A DNA stretch of 64,000 bases, taken from Macrothele yani (lineage: Eukaryota; Arthropoda; Arachnida; Araneae; Macrothelidae). Numbering within the stretch: the stretch's first letter is position 1; each line of letters opens with the position of its first letter. This document shows positions 33,250 to 44,316 of this stretch, piece after piece. The position numbers and the translations under genes are program-made. Where the stretch lies: positions 19,641,515 through 19,705,514 of the forward strand of contig CM077007.1 of the NCBI GenBank assembly GCA_039090855.1, read 5' to 3'. The notes under the pieces are model-generated. The model was not told the origin of the DNA, made no database searches, and saw only the letters and a program-made list of their open reading frames with translations.

Positions 33250-33734
33250 GTATGGAAATTAATTATTTTACTAAATTGTATTTGCATTGAGTGTTGTTTT
33301 TCAGTTGTTCTATGATTCTAGTTTTTTTTTTAATTTCTGAAAATGTGTACCAGGTAGTTAATTTATTGCTGTGGAAATTGACTCCCCTTTTTGAATGTAA
33401 ATCATATTTGTTGAAGAACACATTATCACCAAGCAATGAGAAAAATGCTAATTATTCATGGGACATTAACCTCAGATTGACTGCCTAATTTTGTACGGGA
33501 ATGTTTGTTGATGAAACCATTGCCATATATGTATTGTTAAAGAATTCCATACCTTTGATCTTCAAAAGTACAATGAAAGCAAATTGTAATCTTGATTTTC
33601 AGATGTGTATATTCCTTTTTCTATAACTACATCCATAAACTAACATAAGCTATGCTATTGCTGATGTAAAGATTTTTGTTTTGTTTTCAGTAAACTACTC
33701 CCCACATACACACACTCACACACTACCCACCACC
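33250..33734. other. STRIP intron sequence after exon d
   Basis: AT-rich; ends in a CA-rich run (about 33700-33725) just before a hAT insertion. Nothing else recognised. Confidence 0.4.
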
Positions 33735-34613
33735 AGGTGGTTCAGGAATGCGCCGAGCGGGGTTCAATGGGTGCTTCGCACCCATGAGCCAGCTTTCGGC
33801 GGCGGCAAGACGCCTCAATTAAATTTTACGGTTGACAAATTAATGTCAGCGACGTGGAAGAAGTCAAGAAAACATTTTACTGTGAGAAATCGTAATACTA
33901 TGTGGCACGTTTACTTTTCTAGTAAAAATATTCATTTTATAATTCAAGAGAAAACTACTTGAAATCAGAGAATAATTTTTATTGTTTTGTTCAGTAACGG
34001 ATACTGTGAGCAAAGGACTAACAATTTTTTTCTAATTTTTTTTAAATCTTAAAATTTTAGTATCATGATACGCGTGGCCAGCACTATGGCAATGGGGCCA
34101 ATATAAAGGAAAAACATAGTGGACTTCAAAAAACATAATTTTTTTTATCTAAAACCCTGATGCATTTTATGTACTTTGAGCAGCTCATACTTTATATCTG
34201 GTCGTAAATAATGACAAAAAAATTTCTCTAGAAATTTTCAGCATTATTCAAGAAATATATGCTTGCTTTTCTGAATTACCTTAGCTATGGCAAATTTTAA
34301 ACATAGAGCTTCCAGCGTTGACAGTAAAACCGTGCTCTGAAACAAGCTGAGAAATCGATGCAATAAGGGTATTGAGGTTTGTAGGAGAAAAAAATATTTT
34401 TAACATGAAAAATAGTTATTACAAATTCTGTTTTTAGTTTTATACAACTGATTTTTATAAGCAAAAATATTTTTATTTAAATATGAAAACCAGTTATTTC
34501 GAATTCTGTATTTAGTTTTAAACAACTTACTTGTATATGTACCCATATGAAAGATTTTTTTGGTTAGTTGGTTAGAATAGTTAAAAAGACGCCTGTCATG
34601 TTCAATATTATAT

Positions 34614-36662
34614 CATCATCATTGTCAACCATTATCAATCCACTGCTGGACGAAGGTCTCCCCAAGTTTCCTCCACAACGGTCTGTCTTGTGCCAGTCTC
34701 CTCCATGTCACTCCCGCATACTTTCGAATTTCATCCACCCATCTTCCATGTGGTCTTCTTCTGGGTCTTTTCCTGTCCCTTGGAATCCAATCTAAAATTT
34801 CGGCTGTCCATCGATGGTCTGTTCTTCTGGCAGTATGTCCAGCCCATTGCCATTTCAGGGATTTAACTCTGATCATGATGTCTTCCACTCTTGTCATTTT
34901 TCGGATCCACGAGTTCCTCTTCTTATCTCTCCTGGTTACACCAAGTATGCACCTCTCCATGCTACTTTGAGTTGTCTGCAGCCTTTGTATGTCTCTTTTA
35001 GCTAAGGTCCACGTCTCTGCACCATACGTAAGCACTGGAAGGATGCATTGATCAAACACTTTTCTTTTAAGACATAATGGCATATTGCTCTTGAAAATTA
35101 TGCTGTTTCTTCCAAAAGCTCTCCAGGCAAGTTTCGTACGCCGATTAATTTCTTCACCAATGTGACCCTCACTTGATATCTGCTGTCCAAGATAAACGTA
35201 TGTGTCTTTTATCTCCAGCTTTTCTCCATCAATCGATAAATCTTCATTTCTTGTAAAAGCATTGTACATCACTTTTGTCTTCTGAAAGTTCATTTTTAAT
35301 CCCACTTCTTTACTCTTGTCAGCAAGTTCCTGGATCATACTCTGTAGCTCTGATGGGGTAGTTGCAAAAATGACTATGTCATCAGCAAAACGAAGGCGGG
35401 TTAGATAATCTCCATTAATCTTTATCCCTTTGTTTTCCCAGTTCAGTGATTGAAAGACATTTTCCAATGTGGCATTAAAGAGCTTCGGAGATATGGTGTC
35501 ACCTTGTCTCACTCCTTTTCCAATTTTTATGTGTGTTGTATTTTCAAACAGCCGAATCTTTGCACTTGCATTTTCATAGATGTTATTAATAATATTAATG
35601 TATGCATCTTCAATACCGCAGGATTTCAGAGCCATTGCAACTGCTGATGGTTTCACCGAATCAAAGGCTTTTTCATAATCGATAAAAGCCATGCACAATG
35701 GAAGCTCATATTCCCTCGCTCTTTCAATTAGTTCTCTCAGTACGTGGATATGATCTATTGTGCTGTAGCCACTCCTGAATCCAGCTTGTTCTCTCGGTTG
35801 AGCCATGTCCAGTGTCACCTTCAAGCGGTGTGAAAGAACTTTAGTGAAGATTTTATAAACCACTGATAGGTCTGTAGTTCCTGAGATCCTCAATGTCACC
35901 TTTTTTATGTAGCAAGATCATTGTAGCGTTGTTCCAATCCTCAGGAATTTTCCCTTCATTAAGGCATCGAGTGAAAATTTGGGCGAGTACTGTTTCGATT
36001 TCTCCACTTGCTTCTTGTATGATGTCTATAGTAATTCCATCTTCTCCTGGAGCTTTTCCCCGCTTCATGTTCTTGATTGCATGTGCAACTTCTGCTGGAA
36101 GGACTGGAAGAACTCTGGTACTGGTACCTTTCATGATGTCTGGAGTACATGTATCATCCCTTTCATATAATTTGGAGTAGAAATCTTTCACTCTTGTCAA
36201 AATTTCTGCCTCTATTTCTTGTTACAGAACCATCTTCTTTTCTCAGTGCCATAATCTGTTTTTTCCCCTTACTGAGATGTCCCTTTGCTATCTTTAGGCT
36301 TTGGTTGTTTTCAATTGCTTTCCTTACTAGTTCACAGTTGAATTTCCATACGTCTTCAGTGATACTTTTTCGTTCTGTCTTGCATAGCTCTATATATTCC
36401 ACTTTGGAAGTCACATCTTCTTTAGTTGTCCTCATCACTCTTCTTTTTTGCATCAACATTTTGGTTTTTCCTGATAATTTGTTCACATGCAATTTGTTCT
36501 TAGACCCAGCTAATTTTGTTGCTGTTTCCATAAGAGCTTTGGTTACTTTTCTGTTAACTTCAGAAATATCCACTTCTTCCGATGTTAGGCCTTCTAAAGC
36601 AGAGAATCTGTTCTTCAGTTCCAATTTGAAGGTATTATGGTGTTTTTTAAGGTTGGTTATGT
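34614..36662 (-). mobile_element. RTE copy 2, 5'-truncated
   Basis: Minus-strand RTE of the same family as copy 1, from the end of the endonuclease-RT linker to the ATG-repeat tail. A perfect 10-bp duplication, AATATTATAT, flanks it (34604-34613 and 36663-36672). Coding pieces: 36624-36163, 36200-35853 and 35899-34625 (424-residue RT with FADDI box). A deletion near 35880 removed part of the NYRPISLLS motif, and a frameshift lies near 36210. Not autonomous. Confidence 0.95.
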
Positions 36663-36686
36663 AATATTATATACTCATATATATAT

Positions 36687-37648
36687 CATCATCATCATCA
36701 TCATTGTCAACCATTATCAATCCACTGCTGGACGAAGGTCTCCCCAAGTTTCCTCCACAACGGTCTGTCTTGTGCCAGTCTCCTCCATGTCACCCCTGCA
36801 TACTTTCGAATTTCATCCACCCATCTCCCATGTGGTCTTCTTCTGGGTCTTTTCCTGTCCCTTGGAATCCAATCTAAAATTTCGGCTGTCCATCGATGAT
36901 CTGTCCTTCTGGCAGTATGTCCAGCCCATTGCCATTTCAGGGATTTAACTCTGATCATGATGTCTTCCACTCTTGTCATTTTTTGGATCCACGAGTTCCT
37001 CTTCTTATCTCTCCTGGTTACACCAAGCATGCACCTCTCCATGATTCTTTGAGTTGTCTGCAGCCTTTGTATGTCTCTTTTAGTTAAGGTCCATGTCTCT
37101 GCACCATACGTAAGCACTGGAAGGATGCATTGATCAAACACTTTTCTTTTAAGACATAATGGCATATTGCTCTTGAAAATTATGCTGTTTCTTCCAAAAG
37201 CTCTCCAGGCAAGTTTTGTACGCCGATTAATTTCTTCATCAATGTGACCCTCACTTGATATCTGCTGTCCAAGATAAACGTACGTATCTGTGTTCTCCAG
37301 CTTTTCTCCATCAATCGATAAATCTTCATTTCTTGTAAAAGCATTGAACATCACTTTTGTCTTCTGAAAGTTCATTTTTAATCCCACTTCTTTACTCTTG
37401 TCAGCAAGTTCCTGGATCATACTCTGCAGCTCTGATGGGCTAGTTGCAAAAATGACTATGTCATCAGCAAAACGAAGGTGGGTTAGATAATCTCCATTAA
37501 TCTTTATCCCCTTGTTTTCCCAGCTCAGTGACTGAAAAACACCCTCCAATGTGGCATTAAAGAGCTTCGGAGATATGGTGTCACCTTGTCTCACTCCCTT
37601 TCCAATTTTTATGTGTGTTGTATTTTCAAACAGCCTAATCTTTGCACT

Positions 37649-37652
<4 letters not shown>
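36687..37652 (-). mobile_element. RTE copy 3, 5'-truncated, in a (TA)n tract
   Basis: Holds the 3' 0.97 kb of the RTE family. One open frame (37594-36707, 295 residues) runs from GVRQGDTISP-like sequence (MRQGDTISP) through FADDI and the C-terminus. (AT)n sequence lies on both sides (to 36686, and 37653-37679), consistent with insertion into a TA microsatellite. It lies inside the hAT element next to copy 2. Confidence 0.93.
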
Positions 37653-37683
<31 letters not shown>

Positions 37684-37839
37684 AAAACCCTTACTTTATG
37701 GGAAATAGAAAATAATGTTGCTAAAGATATTTATTTTAGGTAAAAATGAATAAAAATTGAAAAATATTCTCGTACAAGGGCGGCAAATCTGGGCTTGCAC
37801 CAGGGCGGCAAACGCTCTTGGCACGCCCCTGAGGTGGTT

Positions 37840-38227
37840 GAATGGTCTAAATTCTCCTGATCACACTGTTAGGCTAAGATTCAGATTCTCGGTAACACAT
37901 TGATATGTTGTTCGGCCTCAGAGGAACTTGTCACCTCTGATTTATGTACTTTGGCTTAGTACTTTTTCCAAGCACACACCTTTCTCTGGACAGTGAGGTA
38001 ATCAAACCCAACAGATTGTATGTATGATAGGCCTAAGATTTAAAAAGAAGAATTCGTGCGATTTACCTTTTGTAAACCTCATGAGCAAACAAAAATTTCA
38101 TGAGCAAACTAAGATGCAGTGTTCAAAAATTTCAGTTTTGAATTTACAGGCAATTGTAGAGTCTGTTTCTTCTGTTTGAGGTGAAGTCCTAAAACCATTT
38201 AAAACAGAATACAACATTTAAAAAATC
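37840..38227. other. Unassigned intronic sequence
   Basis: Between the hAT target duplication and the DD41D transposase relic. No feature recognised. Confidence 0.4.
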
Positions 38228-39360
38228 TTAATTTTTAGGAGAAATTGGCTGCACCTTTGGCGGGGTGATACGAGAGAAAGCACGTCTCACTGCTTGTTTA
38301 AGTTCATTAGTGGTTTGGTAGCGCTGCTGTGCAACAACCTCCTTTATGAAACCCCAAAGGGCATTATCACACGTTGAGAGATCTGGGCTTCGAGGTGGCC
38401 ATTCAAGTGGAGCGGGCAGCACTGCCGAACCTCGGCCAATCCAACGATCCCGAAAGACCTCACCAAGATATTCCCGAACAGTGATTGCGTAATGGGCGGG
38501 TGCCCCATCCTGTTGGAACCATACATAATTCAGAATGCCAAGATTTCCAAGTTGTGGCACAAACCAGGTTTGGAGCATGTCCAGATAAGTTGTCTGATTC
38601 ACTGGACCATCAAAGAAATACAGTTCAAACAGACGTCGACTATTCATTGAAGCCCATATCAAGACATGTAAAGGATGATGATCCAATTCTTCGACATAAT
38701 GTGGGTTTTCCTTGGACCAGAACACAATGTTCCGTGATCAACAGCTGCAGTATATCGTACATTCATCACTGAAAATGTCCTTTCCACGTTTTGGGATTGT
38801 GGCAAATGTCTGAAGCATAATTGCACATGCATCCCGTCTGTGGTTTAAATCGATGTCTGATAACTCCTGAACGAACATCGGGCGATATGCATGCAAATTC
38901 AGGTAATTCTTCATGTGCTTATGCAGTGTCGATCGTGGTATTCCAAGCTCCGCTGATCATTTGCTGAGCGACTTCGTCGGTGACCTGATGACTGGTTCCT
39001 CAACCGCTTGACACTGTTGCACTCTGGTTGATGGTCTTCCCGTTCATGGTTTATCCTTGATGTTGCCTGCTTCGAAGAGTTTATGTTCCCACCGCAGAAG
39101 AGTCTGTTTTGGAGGGGCCTCTTTGTTGAATCGTAGTTGGAAATCGGCACGCACGTCACGCATTGTCTTCCCTGTGTGTGGACGTTCATGTACCCAGACA
39201 CTGACAACAATCCGCTGTTCCAGGGTGTATTTGCTGGTATCACACATGGTTCCGGTACCTAATCTGAAAATAAACACAATACAGACAATAGCTCAACATA
39301 TACATCATACAACAGATACATAGCTCACTTACATTTCTTATTACATGGGGGGTAACAAGA
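38228..39360 (-). pseudogene. IS630/Tc1/mariner-superfamily transposase, DD41D-like, broken
   Basis: Minus-strand reading. The helix-turn-helix N-terminus starts at about 39247 (CDTSKYTLEQRIVVSVWVH, then APPKQTLLRWEHKLFEAGN). A second DNA-binding block lies near 39000-38900 (SAELGIPRSTLHKHMKNYLN across frame changes). A catalytic FSDE lies near 38780. The open frame 38725-38228 carries VWFQQDGAPAH (second Asp) and PPRSPDLSTCDNALWG (third acidic residue is Asp). Forty-one residues separate the last two catalytic Asp residues, as described for the DD41D group (rosa/visitor-like) rather than mariner DD34D. The right end reads CAGGGTGTCCATAATGTC on the minus strand; the left terminus seems lost. 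Several stops and frameshifts. Confidence 0.8.
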
Positions 39361-39476
39361 CATTATGGACACCCTGCTTTAAACATAATAGTATAATTCA
39401 TACGAGATGTGTTTAATGCTTCAAATTAACTGCTTATTCTGTCATTTGACACAGTACAAATATTATATATATATAT

Positions 39477-40436
39477 ATCATCATCAACAACCATTATCAA
39501 TCCACTGCTGGATGAAGGTCTCCCCAAGTTTCTTCCACAATTGTCTGTCTTGAGCCTGTCTCCTCCATGTCATTCCAGCATACTTTCAAATTCCATCCAT
39601 CTATCTCCCATGGGGCCTTTTTCTGGGTCTCTTCCTGTCCCTTGGAATCCAGTCTAAAATTTCGGTTGACCATCGGTGGTCCGTTCTTCTGGCAACATGT
39701 CCAGCCCATTGCCATTTCAGTGATTTCACTCTGGTCATGATGTCATCCACTCCTGTCATTTTCCTTATTCACAAGTTTTTCTTCTTATCTTTCCTGGTCA
39801 TACCAAGCATGCACCTCTCCATGCTGCTTTGAGTTGTCTGCAGTCTTTGTACAGTATGTCTTTTTTAGTTAAGGTCCATGTCTCTGCTCCATACGTAAGC
39901 ACTGGAAGGATGCATTGATTAAACACTTTTCTTTTAAGACGTAATGGCATACTGCTCTTAAAAATTGTACTGTTTCTTCCAAAAGCTCTCCATCCAAATT
40001 TTATACGCTGATTAATTTCTTCATCAATGTGACCTTCACTTGATATCTGATGCCCAAGGTAAATGTAGGTATCGGTTGTCTCAAGCTTTTCTCCATCAAT
40101 CGATAAATCTTCATTTCTTGTACATCATTGCACATCACTTTTGTCTTCTGAAAGTTCATTTTTAATTCTACTTCTTTACTCTTGTTGTCAGCAAGTTCTT
40201 GGATCATTTTCTGCAGTTTTGAAGGGGTAGTTGCAAAGATGACTATGTCATCAGCAAAACGAAAGTGAGTTAGGTAATCTCCATTAATCTTTATCCCTTT
40301 ATTTTCCCAGTTCAATGATTGAAATATATTTTGCAATGTGGCATTAAAGAGTTAGGGAGATATGGTGTCACCTTGTCTCACTCGCTTTCCAGTTCTTATT
40401 TGTGCTGTATCCTCAAATAACTGAACCTTTGCATCT
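39477..40436 (-). mobile_element. RTE copy 4, older and degenerate
   Basis: The same 3' region as copy 3 but more diverged, with many substitutions, indels and stops. Surviving frames are 40336-40001 (FADDIVIFATTPS) and a short C-terminal piece. It is preceded by a (TA)n run at 39462-39476, so the 3' junction is again in TA repeats. The 5' end is truncated near 40436. Confidence 0.9.
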
Positions 40437-40840
40437 TATATTAAGAGTATGGACTCATTGGTGCAAATCTTTCATCACTCCCAGAGGGGATTACATTCCA
40501 TATTGACTATACATTTTGTATACCAAATGTCCACCCTATTTTGGGATTGTATATTTGAGTATGTCAGTAAATATGTTTTTTATTTCCTCTTACTTATAAG
40601 ACATATAATGTAGCCTATACATCTTTGTAGAATTCTGTAAAGTGTGATATGAATTTGTTAATTACATTTCAACTTGTGCTTAGTTTATTGTTTTATGCTT
40701 AATTTTTAATGAACAGTGTATATTGAACTTGCATGTTATTTGTTTTCTGTGTTGTTGCTTATGTTAGATTTTTTAAATTGCTGTACATGTGTCAGACAAT
40801 GTCTTACATATACAAGCTCTCTTCTGCTCCTTTTATCTAG
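40437..40840. other. STRIP intron sequence before exon e
   Basis: AT-rich, ending in a CTCTCTTCTGCTCCTTTTAT pyrimidine tract and TAG acceptor. Nothing else recognised. Confidence 0.5.
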
Positions 40841-41045
40841 ATGCTAGTTGTGTTCAAGTCTGCTCCAATACTAAAACGAGCTTTGAAAGTAAAGCATGCA
40901 ATGATGCAGTTGTATGTGCTCAAGTTACTGAAGATGCAGACTAAGTACCTTGGTAGACAGTGGAGGAAGAGCAATATGAAAACCATGTCTGCAATATATC
41001 AAAAAGTTCGCCATAGGCTGAATGATGACTGGGCTTATGGAAATG
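40841..41045 (+). CDS. Strip: STRIP1/FAM40 orthologue, exon e
   Basis: 205 nt beginning MLVVFKSAPILKRALKVK and continuing through YLGRQWRKSNMKTMSAIYQ and KVRHRLNDDWAYGN, nearly invariant in STRIP proteins. TAG acceptor at 40838-40840; GTGGGT donor at 41046. It ends after the first base of an aspartate codon completed by exon f. The next intron is 16.3 kb and contains three RTE copies and several DNA transposons. Confidence 0.97.
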
Positions 41046-41240
41046 GTGGGTATCATGATATATGTTTCAAACTCTAAATTTAATTTCCATTTGTTAGGTT
41101 AATCAATAACAATACTCAGGTAAATTTGTGCTGCCTACCTTTTATTAGTAACATCATTCATTCCCTCATTTCTGTTAGCATAATTTTTTGTCCCTTTTAT
41201 GTGCATGAGCTTGGGAATAAAACCATACAGAACTGTGAGA

Positions 41241-41799
41241 AAAAAACAACTTTTTATTAGACAGGAATACTAAGTAAATTTTCATAACTATCCTGATGTT
41301 TCTAGCCCTTTGGCAATATTCAAAGACAGTTCCCAAAGGTCACAAGTAACTATCTATATCAGAAAGCTGAGAGTTACTGCAGGTTTCTTGTAGTAACTGT
41401 CAGGTAGTACTTCTCAGCTTCTTAACATATAGTTATTTGTGATACTCTAAAGAATTTCCATAGTAACTGTCAACTTTCTGACAAAGGTAAGTATTTATGA
41501 TATACCACAGGATTTCTGTATAGTAACTATCAGCTAGATTCAATGTCAGCTTTCTGAAAATAGATAACGTATCTGTAGATAGCTTTCTGACACAGCATAA
41601 CTTTGTATGTCAGAAAGTTGATAGTTGCTACAAGATTCCTGCATTGACTGTTAGCTAGATTCCAGGTCAACTTTCTGAAATGGATAGTTATTTGTTACCT
41701 TTGAGAACAAGCTTTGAATGTCACCAAAAGACTAGAAATACCAAGATGGTTATAAAAGGTTTACTCAGTATCCATGTCAATGTAAAAAGTTGTTTTACC
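41241..41799. repeat. Fold-back element with internal repeats, about 125-bp arms
   Basis: Left arm about 41241-41368 and right arm about 41674-41799 are imperfect inverse copies (AAACAACTTTTTA at the outer ends, TTTCTAG...TTTGG blocks inside). The interior holds several permuted copies of AACTGTCA, CTTTCTGA and GATTCCTG-type words. No coding capacity. Confidence 0.85.
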
Positions 41800-42243
41800 T
41801 CAGCTTATTTTGTGTTCTTCAAGTTTACTATCTGAGTAAAATTGTTTAGTTTTTTCAGTTCAACTTAGCCACAGTTTTGTAATTCGTTATTTGAGTGCTT
41901 TATGAATGTTTTTTACATGTTTAGTTTCATAGTTACTTATGTAAGTTCTTACTTTTGAGATTTACCAAATTTTCTGTGAGTGGCCCACAGAAAATTTGGT
42001 AGCATTTCTGATCTTAAGCATCACATTGTCAAGGGAAACAAAGATGAATTTCATTTGCAGTGTAGGACCAGAACTTTCTTTTTTATACTGCAGCTAACAG
42101 AAATAACAGGACTTAAATCCAAAGCCAATAAAAATGTTGAATTATAGTTCTAGTATTATTTTGCCCCCCCCCCCCCCCAATTTGTTTTTACTCACTCATT
42201 ACATCTGTCTCAAAATTTGCTGTTGAGTCCTTGTTAAAGCATA

Positions 42244-43489
42244 CACTGAAGTGCCAGAAAAACTGGTACAGACGAGCTTATGCAAAATACATAGCAACTT
42301 CACCTATGCACGTACTCGGTTGCACCCGCCAGCACGTTTATAAAGCAAAAGACATCCTTGCCAGCTGTCAGAGCTGTTTTCGGCATGAGAATGACAAGTG
42401 ATTACGATTTAAGCGATTTTCAACCCGGTGTCATGGTTGGCGCTCGTGAGATGGGCCATAGTATTTCGGAGGTAGAAACGAAGTTCGGATTTTTACGGAC
42501 GACCATTGCAAGGGTGTACCGTGACTACAATAATTCCAGTAAAACATCCAACCTACAATACCAGTGTGGCCGTAAAAAGACATTGGGTGAGTGTGGCCGT
42601 AAAAAGACATTGGGTGAGCGTGACCATCATCGGCTGTCAAGAATTGTTTCACGTGATAGGCGTGCAATACTCTCGCAGATATCATCTGAATTCAACGCTG
42701 GAGCCTCAACAAGCATCAGCGTCTGGACTGTGCAACCTACACTGCACGATATGGGCTTTGGGAGCCAACGCCCTACTCGAGTCCCATTGATGGGTGCATG
42801 ACACAGAGCTATGCGCTTCGCTTGGGCACGGCAACACCACCACTGGACACTTGATGACTGGAAACAAGTAACCTGGTCTGACGAGTCGTGTTTCTAACTG
42901 TATTGGGCAGATAGAAGGATTCGTGTGTGGCGCAAACTCCATGAAGCCATGGATCCCACCTGTCAACAAGGAACTGTACCGGCTGGTTGGGGGTCTGTAA
43001 TGTTATGGAGTGTTCTTAGCTGGACATCACTGGGACCCCTGGTACGTCTACAAACGTCTGTGACCGGCCAACGCTATGTGTGCATCCTTTCTGATGAGGT
43101 ACACCCGTTCATGTCCTGCATTCATGCTGATGGGTTGGGCCTGTTCCAACAGGACAATGCACCTCCACACAAGTGTCGGGACGCCACATTATGGTTAGAG
43201 GAGCATTCATCTGAGTTTGGGGGTTGCCATTCCCACCCAAGTCCCCAGACTTGAACGTGATAGAACACATTTGGGATGCCATGCAGTGCGGTATTAAACA
43301 CAGGTATCTGAGTCCTCGGAATACACCCGTATTGTGGAATGCTCTGCAGGAAGTATGGTGTGCATTGCCTACAGCATATTTCCAGAAGCTAGTAGAGTCC
43401 ATGCCCTGTCGTATTTCTGTAGTCCTGCGCTCCCGCGGGGGACCTACCAAGTATTAGACTGGTGTACCAGTTTTTCTGGCACTTCAGTG
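42244..43489 (+). mobile_element. Tc1-like transposon with perfect terminal repeats, dead transposase
   Basis: 1246 bp between TA dinucleotides (42242-42243 and 43490-43491). A 26-bp perfect terminal inverted repeat begins CACTGAAGTGCCAGAAAAAC. Perfect ends with a broken gene suggest trans-mobilisation, or that few mutations fell in the ends. Confidence 0.97.
42358..43457 (+). pseudogene. Tc1-like DD34E transposase, disrupted
   Basis: Order of parts: paired-type DNA-binding domain (YDLSDFQPGVMVGAREMGHS, TIARVYRDYN), then VTWSDESCF with the first catalytic Asp followed by a stop, VWRKLHEAMDP, FQQDNAPPHK with the second Asp, and after a frameshift near 43220 the PKSPDLNVIEHIWDAM block with the catalytic Glu. 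Breaks: stop at about 42801, stop at about 42897, frameshift near 43220. An in-frame 24-27-bp tandem duplication (GRKKTLGE repeated) sits at 42564-42617. Confidence 0.95.
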
Positions 43490-43568
43490 TACATGCATAG
43501 CATTGATTAGGAAATGAACTCCATCTACTCTCACATGCATGTTTTTTGCACTTCCCTTCACCCCCCCC

Positions 43569-43995
43569 TTCTCCATATGCAGTGAAACCTGGTAAGTTAG
43601 TTTACCATGTTTCACTGCATATGAGTTTCACTGTTCACTCGGAAGAAATTGTTACCAGTCTTTGTGGCACTAAAACAGGCATTATTGCACAAAACCTGAA
43701 TAACAGGTGTTCAAAATTAAAACTCCTCTTCAAGGCTTTACTCAGAGTAATGCTCTTAGTTCTATTTAAACTTGAAGATCTTTCAATTTACCTTCATATG
43801 TGCTGAGTTTTTGGGGGTTTTCAGACATTTTTGGCATCTAAATGTTTATCAAGGCCTGTTGTCATAGTAGAAAAGTTTGTTTTTGTTTTTTTCTACTTTG
43901 ACAACAGGCCTTGATATACATCTAGAGGCCAGAAACATCTGAAAAAACAAAAGAACTCACAAGATATGAAGCTAAAGTGAAAGATTTTCAAGTTC
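43569..43995. repeat. Two adjacent hairpins: 43574-43623 and 43769-43995
   Basis: The first is a 22-bp stem (CATATGCAGTGAAAC...GTTTCACTGCATATG) with a short loop. The second is a longer imperfect inverted repeat of about 105-bp arms, whose core is AAGGCCTGTTGTCATAGTAG against CTACTTTGACAACAGGCCTT, and whose outer parts (AACTTGAAGATCTTTCA...) pair with 43975-43995. Non-coding. Confidence 0.85.
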
Positions 43996-43999
43996 AAAA

Positions 44000-44314
44000 T
44001 TAATAAGTAAGTTTCATGTGGTCTTTAAAATTTGCATCAGGAATTCTGACTTTTTTACGGAAATTTGCATAACCTCATAAAATTTGGACTTAAACCTGTA
44101 ATCTCAAATAATAATTTCTTTCATGAATAAGTATTAAAGCTTTAAAATGCACTTAAGTTTGATGTAAGGAAGTAACTTCAGTCTTGTGACGGATCTGTCA
44201 TGGAATATTAATGGGAATTTCAATTCCTACATTGGTGAAACAAGGTCGTCAGTTCCAGTGGGAAGTACCTGGACGATTAGGTTAAGTGTATTGTACGATT
44301 TTTTAAGCGTGAAA
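44000..44314. other. Unassigned intronic sequence
   Basis: No recognised feature between the fold-back and the mariner relic. Confidence 0.4.
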
Positions 44315-44316
44315 TA

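Larger units (their letters stand above)
33743..37831. mobile_element. Non-autonomous hAT element, split by two RTE insertions
   Basis: An 8-bp direct repeat, AGGTGGTT, lies at 33735-33742 and 37832-37839. The enclosed ends are imperfect inverted repeats in hAT style (left CAGGAATGCGCCGAGCGGGG; right, reverse complement, CAGGGGCGTGCCAAGAGCG). Without RTE copies 2 and 3 the element is about 1.0 kb (33743-34613, 36663-36686, 37653-37831) with no transposase, so it needs a partner in trans. The GC-rich termini contrast with an AT-rich interior. Confidence 0.8.

Noticed and set aside
33681..33962. Protein-coding exon with a GC-rich codon pattern
   Set aside because: It begins in a CA repeat and covers the hAT left terminus; no splice sites or homology.
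36149..36664. Plus-strand 171-residue frame
   Set aside because: Antisense of the RTE linker region of copy 2; the same frame appears over other copies.
37780..37831. A CRISPR-like or rRNA-like GC-rich island (GGGCGGCAAA repeated)
   Set aside because: Only two short repeats; the segment is the terminus of the hAT element defined by AGGTGGTT duplications.
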